A stretch of DNA of 64,000 bases from Ascidia mentula (lineage: Eukaryota > Chordata > Ascidiacea > Phlebobranchia > Ascidiidae). The stretch covers positions 20,958,501 through 21,022,500 of the forward strand of contig OX387200.1 of assembly GCA_947561715.1 (NCBI GenBank). Reading direction: 5' to 3'. Below, in pieces: positions 1-11,155 of the stretch (positions are counted from its first letter, which is position 1; every line of letters begins with the position of its first letter). The translations under genes were made by a program, and so were the position numbers. The notes under the pieces were generated by a model. That model searched no databases, was not told the origin of the DNA, and saw only the letters and a program-made list of their open reading frames with translations.

Positions 1-99
1 TTAATCACTTCAGCACATAATAACTATTGTACAGCTTTTATATAAGGGTTGACTAACAAAATATTCACATAACAACATGAAAAGTTAAACTTAACATAC

Positions 100-1795
100 T
101 TCGCAACGACTGCGTAATCCGCTCTATTTTCCCTGCCCACATTGATGGCTTTATGGCAAACTTCTCGACATTTTTCCATTTCCCCTTGTTCAAAATACAC
201 CGCAGCAATATTTGTAAGGAACGTCATATTTTTTGGGTCGAGTTCACAGGCCTTTTGGTAATGTTCCAAAGCTTCTGTGAACTGTTTTTTCTTGTAAGCC
301 ACATTCCCCAAAGCCTTTTCATCGAGAGCCTTTGATAAATAAAGCAGCGATTGGAACATCAATAAAGCACAGAAAAAAAATAAGAAATTGTATTAAATAT
401 TGTTCATTCACCAAGTTTAGTCAACCAAATAAACCTTGATTGCCAAGGTCAACATGCATACAAAAATGTTCTGACACATCTGTACAAATTTATAACACAA
501 TATAATGATTGGATCATTTGTATTTTTTGTCAAACATAGGAAACTTTTAAATCTCACAAACCTTAGGAGTAAAACTGAAACTTACTGCCTTCTGATCTGT
601 GCCAAGCTTTGGTTTTTCAGGTTCTGGTTTCTTCTCCTGTGATGATGTGGATGGCGTTGTATCCATCGGCTCATCATGACCACCGTTAGACATGCCAAGG
701 TTGATGCCCAGGATGGCACTCAACGTTTCCTGGAATCTTGGATCCTGTAGTTTTCTAACAACAGAAATCACATCCATGAAAGTGTAGGATAACCAAAAAA
801 GCATGCCTTAAATGTGTTTTATCTGAGGCTTTATAACCACGGCTACATTATGTATGTTGGTTCACATCACACAAATATTTTAAAAACTACCAGAATTGAA
901 ATAAAATATATGAAAATATATAGTACTGTGCAATGCATTTTGGGTCTTTATTGAGATCTTCCAACATTTTCATATAACTTGGATCTTTAAAGAAATCTTT
1001 TGTTTTTGGGTGAGTTTTAAGAGTCTTTGTTATGGCTTCAATGTCAGCGAATGGGTTCATTGGCTGGCTTCCTGCAGGTCCTGTAAAAAAAGTTTATTCA
1101 ATTTGATAAAAAAACAAGACTACAAACTGAAAATTAAGCGGGAGACTCATGCAATATTATATGCAGTGTAAACAATACTGATCAGAATACAATTGATAGG
1201 CAAAATTATTATTCAAGAAATAAACACAGATACAATGTCAAATGCACTACCTGTCAAGTGACCGTCACATTCCACAATCCCAGTTTTTAATTGTTCATTG
1301 TTGGGATCAAATTTAAGCCCATCTTCATAGCACATTTTTGCTTCCTCATAACGGTTCAAAAATTCTAGAGCTGACCCCTTTCTTGAGTATCCCTGAAACC
1401 AAGTTTTTTTGATTTAATTCCTTATTGTATCTTCCATAACCTTGACCATAATTCACCTTTGGCCAATCTGGTTTGATTTCGATGACAGTCTCAGCATCTT
1501 TCAATGCATCTAGATAGTTTGTGTCTTTTGCGTAAGCAGCTGAGCGATTGCTGTATAGAACATGGTTTTTCGTATCCACTGCGATTGCCTGAAAGAAGAG
1601 AGTACATTTATCAATACAAAAAATTTTAACTTTGATTTAACCAACCAACCTTTGTGTAGAATTCTATAGCCTCTGCGACTTTACCATCGCGAAGAGCTTG
1701 ATTTCCTTGGCTTTTTAGTTGTTCACTCTTCAAAAATAAATGATAGTTGCACATGCATCATTTTGTTTTAAAAAATTGGTTATTGGACTTACCAT
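100..1795 (-). CDS. STIP1: Stress-induced phosphoprotein 1 (Hop), 5' part, partial
   Basis: Co-chaperone that bridges Hsp70 and Hsp90 in the cytosol through TPR domains. Exons read on the minus strand: 1793-1795 (only the ATG), 1650-1727, 1457-1588, 1251-1392, 927-1080, 586-754, 100-329; all phases agree and the gene continues past the left edge. TPR1 holds the usual carboxylate-clamp residues ([27 protein letters not shown] spans the 1457/1392 junction as WPK/GYSRKG). The DP1 region follows ([18 protein letters not shown]), then [20 protein letters not shown], an acidic Pro/Ser linker, and the start of TPR2A ([25 protein letters not shown]). The intron right after the start codon is notable. 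It lies head to head with GLRX5 and has a heat-shock-like promoter. Family identity is very clear. Confidence 0.95.
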
Positions 1796-1968
1796 CGCAG
1801 TATCAGTGCAGTTGACTTTCGAGTAATGCTCTGTTTGGCCAACTAAACGTACACAGTACAACACTTAAGCTACAATAAATAAAAACGATTTAACACGCAT
1901 TAATAAACAACAGTTTACCTAACGGCACGAACAACAGACAAAACAAAAAGAAACACTTGTGCGATAAA

Positions 1969-2029
1969 CTTTATAAAACGTACATGTTTTTGCAATGTGC
2001 GCATTCTCGAAGTTTCGCATTTATCCAAT
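1969..2029 (-). promoter_or_regulatory. Heat-shock-type promoter of STIP1: CCAAT, HSE, TATA
   Basis: Reading toward STIP1 on the minus strand there is a CCAAT motif (plus strand 2025-2029, in ATCCAATCAG), a perfect three-unit heat shock element TTCtcGAAgtTTC at 2004-2016, and a TATAAAG box at 1969-1975, about 175 bp before the STIP1 ATG. The HSE is about 30 bp upstream of the TATA box, the classic arrangement for HSF1-driven genes. STIP1 is a known heat-inducible gene in other animals, so the placement makes sense. Motifs are seen; HSF binding is inferred. Confidence 0.7.
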
Positions 2030-2602
2030 CAGCAGAACAGCAGATATACTTAAAATGAAAAAACAAAAGCAACATAAATTCTACAAAAAAAATATAATTC
2101 AATCTTGTTTTGAATTTTGACCATACCTAATTTTTTTTTGTGGTAATAATTTACTTTTGTGATTGGTTTTGTTTTGGAAATTATGTGGGCAGTTTTTACC
2201 CATTTTGGTTTTCCATAGAGACAAGTTAATTGGACATGAAAATTTTTTTTAATATTTTTTATAGATAAAATACTTCAATAGCACTGCAGTTTATCATTAA
2301 ACAAATTTGGCTAAATACATTTTTGTGTATTTAAAAATACAACATCATTACTAACAGCGTGATGCAGCAAAATATAACATAGGGTTTTTTAGCAAGCATT
2401 TTATTGTTTGTTGCACTTGTTTCTTTCCATAAAAAAAATGAAGTTGAAAACTATTTTAGTGTCATATTTATAAAGCTAACATTGTACAATTGTATTTATT
2501 TTAAATTTTATGGTGTTTTTAGGTTTGATAATTGAAAATTGACTGCAATCTACAAAATTAAACCACAGAAGCTTTTTACAGCAACTCTTATTATCCGATG
2601 CA
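2030..2602. other. Intergenic, STIP1-GLRX5 divergent spacer
   Basis: AT-rich spacer between two head-to-head genes. No ORF with family support. Near its right end, TTTTTACAG (ending at 2581) is a good 3' splice site with no obvious upstream exon; it could be a spliced-leader trans-splice acceptor for GLRX5, or the end of a 5'UTR intron. Confidence 0.5.
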
Positions 2603-3178
2603 ATGACAATGTCAGTGGCTTGGATTGTGGCAAACACACTGAACCGTTGCTCAGCCAGAAGTAACAATGCTGTTCGATTGATCAGAACGCTATCACATTC
2701 TGTCACACCAAGTCCGTTCCCAGCTTCAAAACGTGCCTTGGCATGTGTACAGACAAACATACTACAAGCATTTCCCTTAAATCAGACCTGTTTTATGGGC
2801 AATGCAAAATTTTCCACTGAGAATAGCTCAGTAGACAGTGGAAGCAAAGAACACATACAGTCACTTGTGAATAATAATGATGTAGTTGTGTTCATGAAGG
2901 GAGTTCCTGATCAACCTCAGTGTGGGTTTAGCAACGCTGTCGTCCAAATCCTGAGGATGCATGGCGTAGAATATGATTCCCACAATGTTCTTGTCGATGA
3001 AAAGTTACGAGCTGGTATAAAAGAGTTTTCGGACTGGCCAACCATTCCACAAATTTACTTGAAAGGTGAATTTGTTGGTGGCTGCGACATTTTCCTACAG
3101 ATGCACCAAAGCGGCGATCTTATCGAAGAACTGAAAGGAGCAGGAATACGATCAGCACTATTGGACAAGGAAAAATAA
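2603..3178 (+). CDS. GLRX5: Mitochondrial monothiol glutaredoxin 5
   Basis: Mitochondrial matrix monothiol glutaredoxin that holds and passes on [2Fe-2S] clusters using one Cys plus glutathione. One uninterrupted exon, 191 aa. The first ~70 residues are basic, Ser-rich and low in acidic residues, as expected of a mitochondrial presequence. The thioredoxin-like domain (about 82-185) has [16 protein letters not shown] with the CGFS active site at 107-110, the cis-Pro loop WPTIPQIY and the glutathione-binding GGCDI. Two Mets are close together (2603, 2609); the upstream one is taken. The lack of introns is a little unusual among intron-rich neighbours. STIP1 lies divergently upstream. Alternative monothiol families (GLRX3) are excluded by the single domain and the presequence. 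Confidence 0.95.
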   Translation: MTMSVAWIVANTLNRCSARSNNAVRLIRTLSHSVTPSPFPASKRALACVQTNILQAFPLNQTCFMGNAKFSTENSSVDSGSKEHIQSLVNNNDVVVFMKGVPDQPQCGFSNAVVQILRMHGVEYDSHNVLVDEKLRAGIKEFSDWPTIPQIYLKGEFVGGCDIFLQMHQSGDLIEELKGAGIRSALLDKEK

Positions 3179-6100
3179 CTACATTTTATATCTATTTGTC
3201 ATTGTTGCAACAGTTTGAATGTTTTTCTTGCACTTGCAACCACCTTCATACCAAATTTTGGTTGGGTTACAAAAAGGACATTATGATTTCAATGTAAGCA
3301 GTTTGTGGTTATCGATGTATTTTGCAGAAAGGCAAATACCACCAATAACACCATAAATATTTGATTGGCCCAGTCTGTGAAACGTTAGTGCTTAAATTTA
3401 CCTAATATTCAATACCTCTCCTAACACTTGTTTATTATCTTTAGGCCTTCAATGGTATGTCAGCTTGTAATGATTGAAATAATGATTACATTACACCAAC
3501 AGCAAATTTGGAAGCTTATTTATTTGTTTTTGTCCTGGGTTTCCTTTATGTTCACCTAGGTGTTTTGCGTGATGGCAAAATAGTTTTTTCGGATAGTATA
3601 ACTTAACAGAGAGGGTAGGACTAAAATTTATTTTGTGTACCTGCAAAATAAGCCAAGCTTGCTCGTTCAATGTTACTTGTTACCACACCGGAATTGGATT
3701 CCATACTGGTATTGCCAGTAGCATCGTGTTTGTTAAAAGTGGAGTCATCGAATACCGTGATATGTTTTTAAGCTTTTAAGTTTCCACCAAAAACGTGCTA
3801 TTTCTATGACGATGCAAGACTACGATCAGCATTCGGCCGGTACGCTAGGCACGGACTCCCGGCAAAAAATATGTATCTTGGATATGGTTGCAAAGGTTTT
3901 TAATGACGTTTTCAACGATGCAAGTAATATCTTGTATTGGCGAAAAAATAATGGAAATCTGTTGAGAGATGGCCAAGTTATGTGCGTTAAAGTGCGTCCG
4001 CCAGCGTTTTGCTAAAATTCACTTTCAAACAAACTGATGTAAACATGTTAATGCACAAAACAATTAAAAACAATATCGAAATGCGCATCATCGCTTGGTT
4101 GAACTCGACACTTGTTTATTTACGGAAGTGATGCTAAACAACGTGACTCACTAAGAGAGCTAAAAAGAGTGGATTGGTTTTTAAATGTGTTTACAGTATG
4201 AGTGTTTGTCAGGCGAAAAAGAACACAAAAATGCAGTTAAAACTTACGATAGGTCAGGCACATCTGCAGAAAAAATTCAGGGAAGATATTTTCTATTGAT
4301 TTTTTTGTTTTTAATCAACCGCCCTTATAAGCACAAAAGAACTGGGTTAATTCAGATACAATTCGTCCTATAAATTTATCCGCATTTCCATAGACATTCG
4401 TTTCAAGCCTAACGTTGTGTCTCAGTCTAACACCACGGTGGCTGCAGGACCTGTCACCGATGGTCTGTTCTTGGACCCAAGTTTGGTCTGAGACGCAAAC
4501 GGAGATCTGGACTGATCTGTGAGACTAAATTGCAATCTGTTAAACCGAAAACCATGATCTGTTTATTTGTTGAAAAAGGTGCAAAAATAAGTGACATAAC
4601 CAGCGAAGGCGTAAATGTAATAGTGTAAAAGCGGTTTCAAAAGACAAAGTTTTAAACAAAATTTTAAAATGTTTCGAATCATGACAAGCCGAATTCCCTA
4701 CAAAAACCCTTCTGTTACGTCATAAGCGAAACACTAACAGCGGTTTGTCAGAAGTAATCAATTGTTTGATGAAAATTATGTATTAACACTAGGGATGCGC
4801 AAACACAGTAAAGAATGCTTTCATCAAATAATCGGCCAAATCCGAATAATTGACTAAAAAGTTAATCATGGTTTGAAAACTTTTAATTTTTATTCAGATC
4901 TAAAACTTTGCACAGTTTCAGATGCTGTCTTTAAATTTGAGTTAAGCTCATGACGGATTCTGCCGAATATAAAATATAATATTACACAAGTTATAATTGG
5001 ACAGAGAGGATCCAGCACAGGTTTCTGCGTGTGGCCTTCTCGCCGCCAATTGATGTCGTCCTGGGAATAATCCACGAAGTTGAAGTGACGACAAAACCAC
5101 CAGTCCAATTATAACTTTCGTAATATATATTATATTTTATGTTGTCGGGTTGCAATTCAGTGCAGTGTGTTGCTTACGTGTGGAAGCGTGTGCGAAGTTT
5201 AAGTCCCAGGAAATATTGTGATGACAAAGCGTGCAATGACGATGTCGTTGTTTTTCATCGGCAAATTCTATCATTTGTTTATGCTTTGCCGCGACCAGTG
5301 ACGGGTTGGAAGGAAATTATAAGTAATGGGTATTGTGATAGTTTGATGGGAAATGCGTTGTCTGTTGTGGTTACTCGATAGCGGGAGGGTCGGGATTGTT
5401 CCGTTCTTTCCAGTACATAGTTTGAGCAAATTGTTACTTTATATCCCAACTCAGAGGTATTTCATGTAAAACCGCATAATTGGCAGGATCGAGCCCCCAA
5501 CTGCGCAAGTCATTACTTGGTGACCACAGCTATCGTATCGACGCCTTGCCTGCGAAGCCAGTAAACCTTGGTTTATGTCGCAAGACCTTTTTGGAAGGTA
5601 AATAACTTCGGGTACCCGTGTACGGCAATATACGTGTATAGGCTTCGCACTGACTGTTGGCTCTATCGTATAGTTTCAAAGTCCGTCGCCTTAATCTCGT
5701 GGGCGGGTTAAAAACCGCACGCTTTTGTTGGCAACTTAACCGCAGACACAACGATGCAATGGAGAATCAGACGGTTGTGAAACTTCAAGTCAACATAACA
5801 CTGGTGTTAAAATGCTTGTTTAAATAAGGCATCAGTTGCGCCATGTTGTTGGAAATTTTGCAAACGTTATAAAGGCTCAAAGTAAGGCCTTGGTTTTGTA
5901 TTGTTAGAGCAGGAAGTTATTCAGAAATGCTGGCTTAACACAGCTGGCTTCACTGGCTCCGTAACCTAGCCTGCCGTCGCTATATATGCAACTCGGTGTC
6001 TGCGTGGAACAGTAACCTTTTATAACCCTGTATTCTAGCAGCATGGAAATCGCACCGTTTTGCGAATGATAGGCTGTAGTTTGGAGTTACTTATACTGCA

Positions 6101-7595
6101 GGATTATTTTCTTTGAGGAGTAGCAATAAAAGAGGCCGTTAATGTAAGGTGTTCGTAGGGTGGGCGTGATTGTGTTGTGTTTACGCTTGTAGCCATGATT
6201 CAGACGAGCCACGGCTTCAAACATTAACACAGCATAATGGGGACAAGCGATGACCTGTACACGTTGTTGTTTATAAACGAAAAGTGTCGGCTTGTTTCCA
6301 CTCTGCTTCCTTATAAAACGGCAACAGGCGACAAACTACCAGCGGCTTTAACGGCCGCGTGTACGCAAGCACAGCTTACTGTATTGTGATTTTTAGTCAG
6401 AAAATTGGGATTGGGAGATACAACTATAATAGTGTAGTTTAATATCGGGTCGGCGATTGGCGATTGCTTGGGGTCAGTGTGGACCTCTATTAAGTATAGC
6501 AAGGAAAATTAACTTGTTAAATACAGTACGTTGACTTTTGCATACAGTTTTAACGATCAGCTTTATATCCAACTGTGGAGATCGTTACGGTTTATTTGAC
6601 TTATTCGACATCGCTGGATAAAGGGAGCTGAAACATTTATTAGAATTTAAAACCGCGCTATAAATTTTAATACTACATGTGGATCTCAATTAATGTCAGT
6701 CTTAAAATCACTAACAGCCATCGTATACTTTGACCGATCTTGTAATTGTTTTTTGTTGTTTTTGTGTCAAGAGGAAGATGTTGAACTCTTAAAAAAGCAC
6801 CACAGATAGCATAGCTGAAAAAAAATTTGATCCGATATTGACGTAGATGTGTGTTACGCCCAATTCAGTTCACGGCTGAGTGACAGAGGGTTTAAGCTCA
6901 ACCCGATTCAAAGCAATCTCATTATATCCCGGGAGTTAACCCTGCGTATAACCTATGTTGAGGCAAATTGTAGAGGAAATTCTTGTGGAACAAATTGCGA
7001 GGTACTTGAAAGATATTTATGAGAATGCTATTGTCAACGTGTAGCAAATAAACACCACCCAGCCAAATCGTGCACTTGTTATTTTGTAAACAGAACGCTG
7101 CCGTCGTTTTGTAGTCGATGTGTTTGGATTCGTTTGAAAGGTTTAATGCGGAACTGACCACCGTTCGTTATCATAATAGTTGCTGCCACGCGGTTTGCAC
7201 TAAAGCCGGTCCTTGCGCTTGATTGACGCCGGGCAGCGTGTTGTAACTTAAAAGTGTTTCACCACAAAATTTACGTCACTGTTTCACGCTTGAATGACCA
7301 CCGACACCGGGAAAGAAGACTCGTAAGTCGAACCATACTGAATTCTGAACTTGATACAAATTGTTATTCAACGCAAACTTTCTTATTTTGACATTCAGTC
7401 AGCAGGCTTAGAAATGGTGTCTTTATTTAAGGTATAGGTTGATATATGACTGCAAACTATTATTGATACAACAGAAGTGAAAACTTTGCGGTTTATGTGC
7501 TTACACTTAGTAGAGCGAAGATTTAACATTGAAATATGTGAACAAGGCGTAGGACTCTTATGTGTGTCGCATGTACGGGACTTACCCCTGCAGTG
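3179..7595. other. Gene-poor intergenic DNA
   Basis: Downstream of GLRX5. Short ORFs exist on both strands but none shows a recognisable domain, coherent exon series or conserved motif. Composition is less AT-rich than the gene-dense right half. The only structured piece noted is the inverted-repeat block at 4966-5144. Distal regulatory DNA or undetected non-coding transcripts cannot be excluded. Confidence 0.5.
4966..5144. repeat. Inverted-repeat block with ~100-bp core
   Basis: An arm at 4966-5002 (AATATAAAATATAATATTAC... ending TTATAATTGGAC) is matched in inverted orientation by 5103-5144 (GTCCAATTATAAC... ending TATTTTATGTTG), with a few mismatches and a small length change. The core (5003-5102) is noticeably GC-richer and would form the loop of a long hairpin. 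This could be a small MITE-like element or a structured RNA. No clear target-site duplication was found. Confidence 0.5.
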
Positions 7596-7790
7596 TGTAG
7601 AACCAGCGGTGGGATTCAACCGGTTTGCACCGGTACTTTTGAACCGTTTCACGAAGTTTTATGAGATCAGCGAACCGGTTAGCATTACGGGTTACTGTCA
7701 ATGGATTTTTGTAACAGAACCGGCTGAAAAATCTGACTTTTGTGATAGAACCGGCTGACAAAAAATTTGAATCCCACCACTGTGTAGAAC
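7596..7790. mobile_element. Non-autonomous hAT transposon (MITE)
   Basis: The element body is 7604-7782 (179 bp). Its ends are inverted repeats: CAGCGGTGGGATTCAA on the left and TTGAATCCCACCACTG on the right, 15 of 16 bases matching, of the CAGNGG type used by hAT elements. It is flanked by a perfect 8-bp target-site duplication, TGTAGAAC, at 7596-7603 and 7783-7790. The inside carries several CCGGTT/AACCGG sub-repeats and no transposase. This is a plain DNA transposon relic moved by a hAT transposase made elsewhere. Intact duplication and near-identical ends suggest a fairly recent insertion. Confidence 0.9.
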
Positions 7791-9048
7791 TGGTGTGAAC
7801 CAATAATCCAGAGGTATGTGCGTCGCGTTAGTGTTTGTCAGAAGTTCCACGCGTTTGTTTGTGTAAGACCCGGCACCATGGCGACACAGGTCACTTACAC
7901 TCAAGGACATCAGGTGTTGCAACAGCTCAATAGCAATGGCATATATAGCACTTTATAGTTTATCGTTGTGCAATTTACAGCAAAACAGTTCGATGTGAGA
8001 GTTCAATGCATAAAAGGTAAAACAACAACTAAAATATCGAATTTCGCGGTTATTAGATATATTCTATAATCTATGTAGCACCTGCTGTTCTTCGTGTGTG
8101 TTGTGAGCCAGAAGCCAGTTTGTAGATCCGTGTTTTATAGTCCATGAATATTTTGAGTCAATTTGATTGTGGCACGATAATTTTAGCAATAATTTCCCTT
8201 TTTTTAACTTACAAAGGTTTGTTTGAGGTTACCACGCTAATACTGAACCTTGACCGCCGATAGTTGCACATACTCCATACACACATGGCGACTCTGTAAA
8301 TAATTGATTTGTGACCATTTAGAGGAATAGTGTCAGTGAGGTAAGATATGGGTGAAACTGGAATAACCTTAAAGTTTTAAAGGATGCATTCCCTCAGTTA
8401 ACTCTCACCCCATTACTTATATTTGAAACAAATCATCAACTCGAATGTCACCGTTAACCTTCGATTGAAACCTGCATGACAGACGTTTAGAAATATAGGG
8501 TCGCGACGCACTGGAGAGTCGTTTATTGATGGGGGGTGAGGTGGCGCGCAAGCTTATGTAGATTTTATAAGAAGCTTTACGAATTTTATATCAATTTATT
8601 ACTGCATTGCCTTCGAGCTGTTGTGGTGTAAAAATACGTATTGTTATTCCATACATGATAATACCAAAGCGAATTCGTTCATCTAAAATAGGTGAGCATT
8701 TTTTTCCTCTGTGTCGTCATAGCAACTTGCTAGGGCTGAGTGGTTCGAAGTTAGAACCACAACTGCCATATACCCTGTTACGTTGCAGCTGCTACTGCTT
8801 CCAGTCGTTGCATGCGAGGCGTATCAGCGTGTTTAGTCATCAGGCAGCTTAACATTTTGTAACAGTTTACAGTCCACAGGCCAATTTTGCTTTGTACATG
8901 TTTCTATCATACGAGTTATTAGGCAAAAAAGATAGTTTAGTATGAAATTAATTACCAATACCGTACATTGCAAGTTTTGGTAGTTGACAAGTCAAGGACT
9001 CTTCTATTACGCAACAAAGCTCGGTTATGTAGGTCATTAAGGACCATT
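7791..9048. other. Upstream region of the SLC43-like gene
   Basis: No coding evidence. It may hold promoter and 5'UTR sequence of the transporter gene at 9049. An open frame extends upstream of the chosen ATG to a TTG codon at 8968 but contains no in-frame ATG before 9049. Confidence 0.45.
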
Positions 9049-10491
9049 ATGCGTTGTGACATGATTGTGTTTTATCGTTTTAACAGAACCATGAGGAAAA
9101 AGGATGTCATAGCAATATCTACATCATTATTGGAATGCCTGTTGTTTTCAGGCGTAATCATTGGCTGGCCAAGTCTGCAGCAAGTTCTCCTTAATGTCGG
9201 TTTCTTCAATGAGACGTGTGCAGAGCCAGAAGCATCGAACCATACAGTGGCCTTCAACATTACCAGAAATACAACCGGTTCGACAACATGCGAAGAACAA
9301 CAAGCGGCATTTAATCTTGTATTTACATTGTCTGTGTCTGCGCTAAGCTTAGCCGCCTTCCCACTTGGTCATATCCTTGATAAATACGGCACGTGGGCAA
9401 TGCGTTCAGTAGCTACCACTCTATACACTCTGGCATATCTAATTCTCGCTATCTGTTCGACATCTGCACCATGGGTGTTATATCCGTGTATGATTTCTAT
9501 CTCAGTGGCGGGTTTGGCGCTGTTGATCAGCAATTTCCAGCTTAGCGCGTTGACGCCGTCCTGTAGGTCAATCTACGTGACCTTGGTGAATGGAATGTAT
9601 GACGCGTCATCCTTAGTATACCTGCTGTTAAAAATTGCTTACGAAAGCGGAACTCCGCTTAGGACTTCGCTTTTGGTGATGACGGGGAGCACCGCCCTCT
9701 TGTGGCTGCGGACGTTTTTAATCATGCCACGTATGACCGCTAGATCGAAACGGGATAGACGATTGGAATCTGTGAGCAGAGACGTTCTCATTGCGAACGG
9801 CGTCAAAATTGAAACAGAACCACTTGAAAAATGGTTGAGGTCTCCGATTCTCTGGACCAACGTATTCCATTTCAGCCTCACAAACCTACAGATGGGATTT
9901 TACATTGGGACACTCGTTTTATGGCTTGACGATTTCCAGCCGCCACGAGCGGTAGAGAGCCATACAAACATTTTCGGAGTGATGTTGATTGCAGGAGCTG
10001 TTGTGGCACCACTCAACGGTCTACTCACCGACGGAATCACGAAGTACTACAAGAAGAAGTTGACGAGCCAAAAGGCGAGAACTTTCAGAGGACTTTGCGT
10101 TTCTGCCACAGTTACAAGTCTTCTGGGTGTTTCTTTAGCAGCTTGCACCCTTTGCAAACAGGTGTTGTCGTCATTCGTGCTCCTGGTGGTGTTCCGTTCG
10201 TTTATAGCCGGCGGCAACGCAAGTTTCATGGCTTTGACTTTCCCGCAAAAGCACTTCGGAAAGCTGTACGGGATCTGCCAGACCATAGCAGGCTTGGTAG
10301 CACTTCTGCAGTATGCCATGTTCAAGATGGCGGTTTGGTTTAGCTTCACCAGCGTTCATGCAGCTTTACTAACCTCCAGTGCTCTGACACTGGTTCATCC
10401 ATACATGGTTTACCGCCAATCTAAACACTGGTCTAGAAGGCCTAACGTACAGCACACCGAACAAAATAATAATAACGATGCAATAGAGTGA
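9049..10491 (+). CDS. SLC43-family MFS transporter, SLC43A3-like
   Basis: Twelve-span major-facilitator protein, 480 aa in one exon. Family match is to SLC43 (LAT3/LAT4 amino-acid carriers and SLC43A3/ENBT1, a purine nucleobase carrier). Seen: TM1 with LLECLLFSGVIIGWPSLQQV, a large first outer loop with two Cys and four N-glycosylation sites (NET, NHT, NIT, NTT), then TM2 ending in GHILDKYG, the MFS motif A region; later NLQMGFYIGTL, APLNGLLTDG and FPQKHFGKLYGICQT, all close to SLC43A3. The start is the first in-frame ATG (9049); 9061 or 9091 are alternatives and the N-terminus before TM1 is short in this family. Substrate cannot be read from sequence: nucleobases if a true A3 orthologue, neutral amino acids if A1/A2. 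The absence of introns is odd beside its neighbours. Confidence 0.88.
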   Translation: MRCDMIVFYRFNRTMRKKDVIAISTSLLECLLFSGVIIGWPSLQQVLLNVGFFNETCAEPEASNHTVAFNITRNTTGSTTCEEQQAAFNLVFTLSVSALSLAAFPLGHILDKYGTWAMRSVATTLYTLAYLILAICSTSAPWVLYPCMISISVAGLALLISNFQLSALTPSCRSIYVTLVNGMYDASSLVYLLLKIAYESGTPLRTSLLVMTGSTALLWLRTFLIMPRMTARSKRDRRLESVSRDVLIANGVKIETEPLEKWLRSPILWTNVFHFSLTNLQMGFYIGTLVLWLDDFQPPRAVESHTNIFGVMLIAGAVVAPLNGLLTDGITKYYKKKLTSQKARTFRGLCVSATVTSLLGVSLAACTLCKQVLSSFVLLVVFRSFIAGGNASFMALTFPQKHFGKLYGICQTIAGLVALLQYAMFKMAVWFSFTSVHAALLTSSALTLVHPYMVYRQSKHWSRRPNVQHTEQNNNNDAIE

Positions 10492-10950
10492 ATGCTTGTT
10501 CAAAAAAGAGGTCTAAAAACATTATAGGAAAATACGTTATAGGTTTACGTGTCTCTCCTTGGTCTGTGAGCAGTTTAAAGTGAAGCAATTTGCAAAGTAT
10601 CGTTAAAAACGGAATGTGGTTTGGTATACAACCACCATAGCAGTGCTACTATTGTGCATGTGCCAGTGCCAGTGCCAGTGCCGGTACTTAAAGCATCCGA
10701 CTTTCGGTAAGCGACCATTAAATAATTTTTCATGACTTTGGCATAAATTTCACGTGTGGTGTTTCTTGTAGCTCAAACTAGATCGTGTGATTGACGTACG
10801 TTACATAAAAAAAAATAGCACTGGACTATAGAAATGTTTCTTGAGCATCATGCATCCACCAGCAATCATTGACGAAATTTCTTACCCTTAAATGTCTGAT
10901 ATGTAACAACACATGGTAATGTCAACTTGCCGTCTCCGCTGCTTTTAGTG
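10492..10950. other. SLC43-like 3' flank
   Basis: 3'UTR/intergenic sequence. Contains a short TGCCAG microsatellite at about 10659-10684. No gene seen. Confidence 0.5.
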
Positions 10951-11155
10951 CACGGGTCCGCAAATAGTATTTGGCGCGACCCACCAAAAGGTATTCGTAA
11001 TGTATCGCGACCCAAATAGTAGCATGTACGATTTATCTGCCAATCATTTCTGCTCGCGCGACAATCTCAATATAACTGTGACGTAAGGTCGCGAAACAAA
11101 CTTGATAATCTGGCAGCCCAAAATTGGGTCACGAGCCACCATTTTTGGGCCCCTG
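10951..11155. mobile_element. Older hAT-like non-autonomous element
   Basis: The left end CACGGGTCCGCAAATAGTAT and the right end (TTTTTGGGCCCCTG, reading inward CAGGGGCCCAAAAA) resemble hAT termini of the CAGGGGTCC-GCGACCCACC type; inside, GCGACCCACC and GCGACCCAAAT on the left face GGGTCACGAGCCACC on the right. The flanking 8-mers (TTTTAGTG / CTCTGGCG) match at only four positions, all differences being transitions, so any target duplication is heavily decayed. No transposase. Likely an old MITE. Confidence 0.55.

Noticed and set aside
4890-5108. Small minus-strand frame containing DWWFCRHFNFVDYSQ
   Set aside because: Most of it falls inside the inverted-repeat block and no family match was recognised; treated as part of that element, not as a gene.
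8968-9048. Upstream extension of the SLC43-like frame
   Set aside because: Starts at a TTG and has no in-frame ATG; SLC43 proteins have short N-termini before TM1, so 9049 is the better start.
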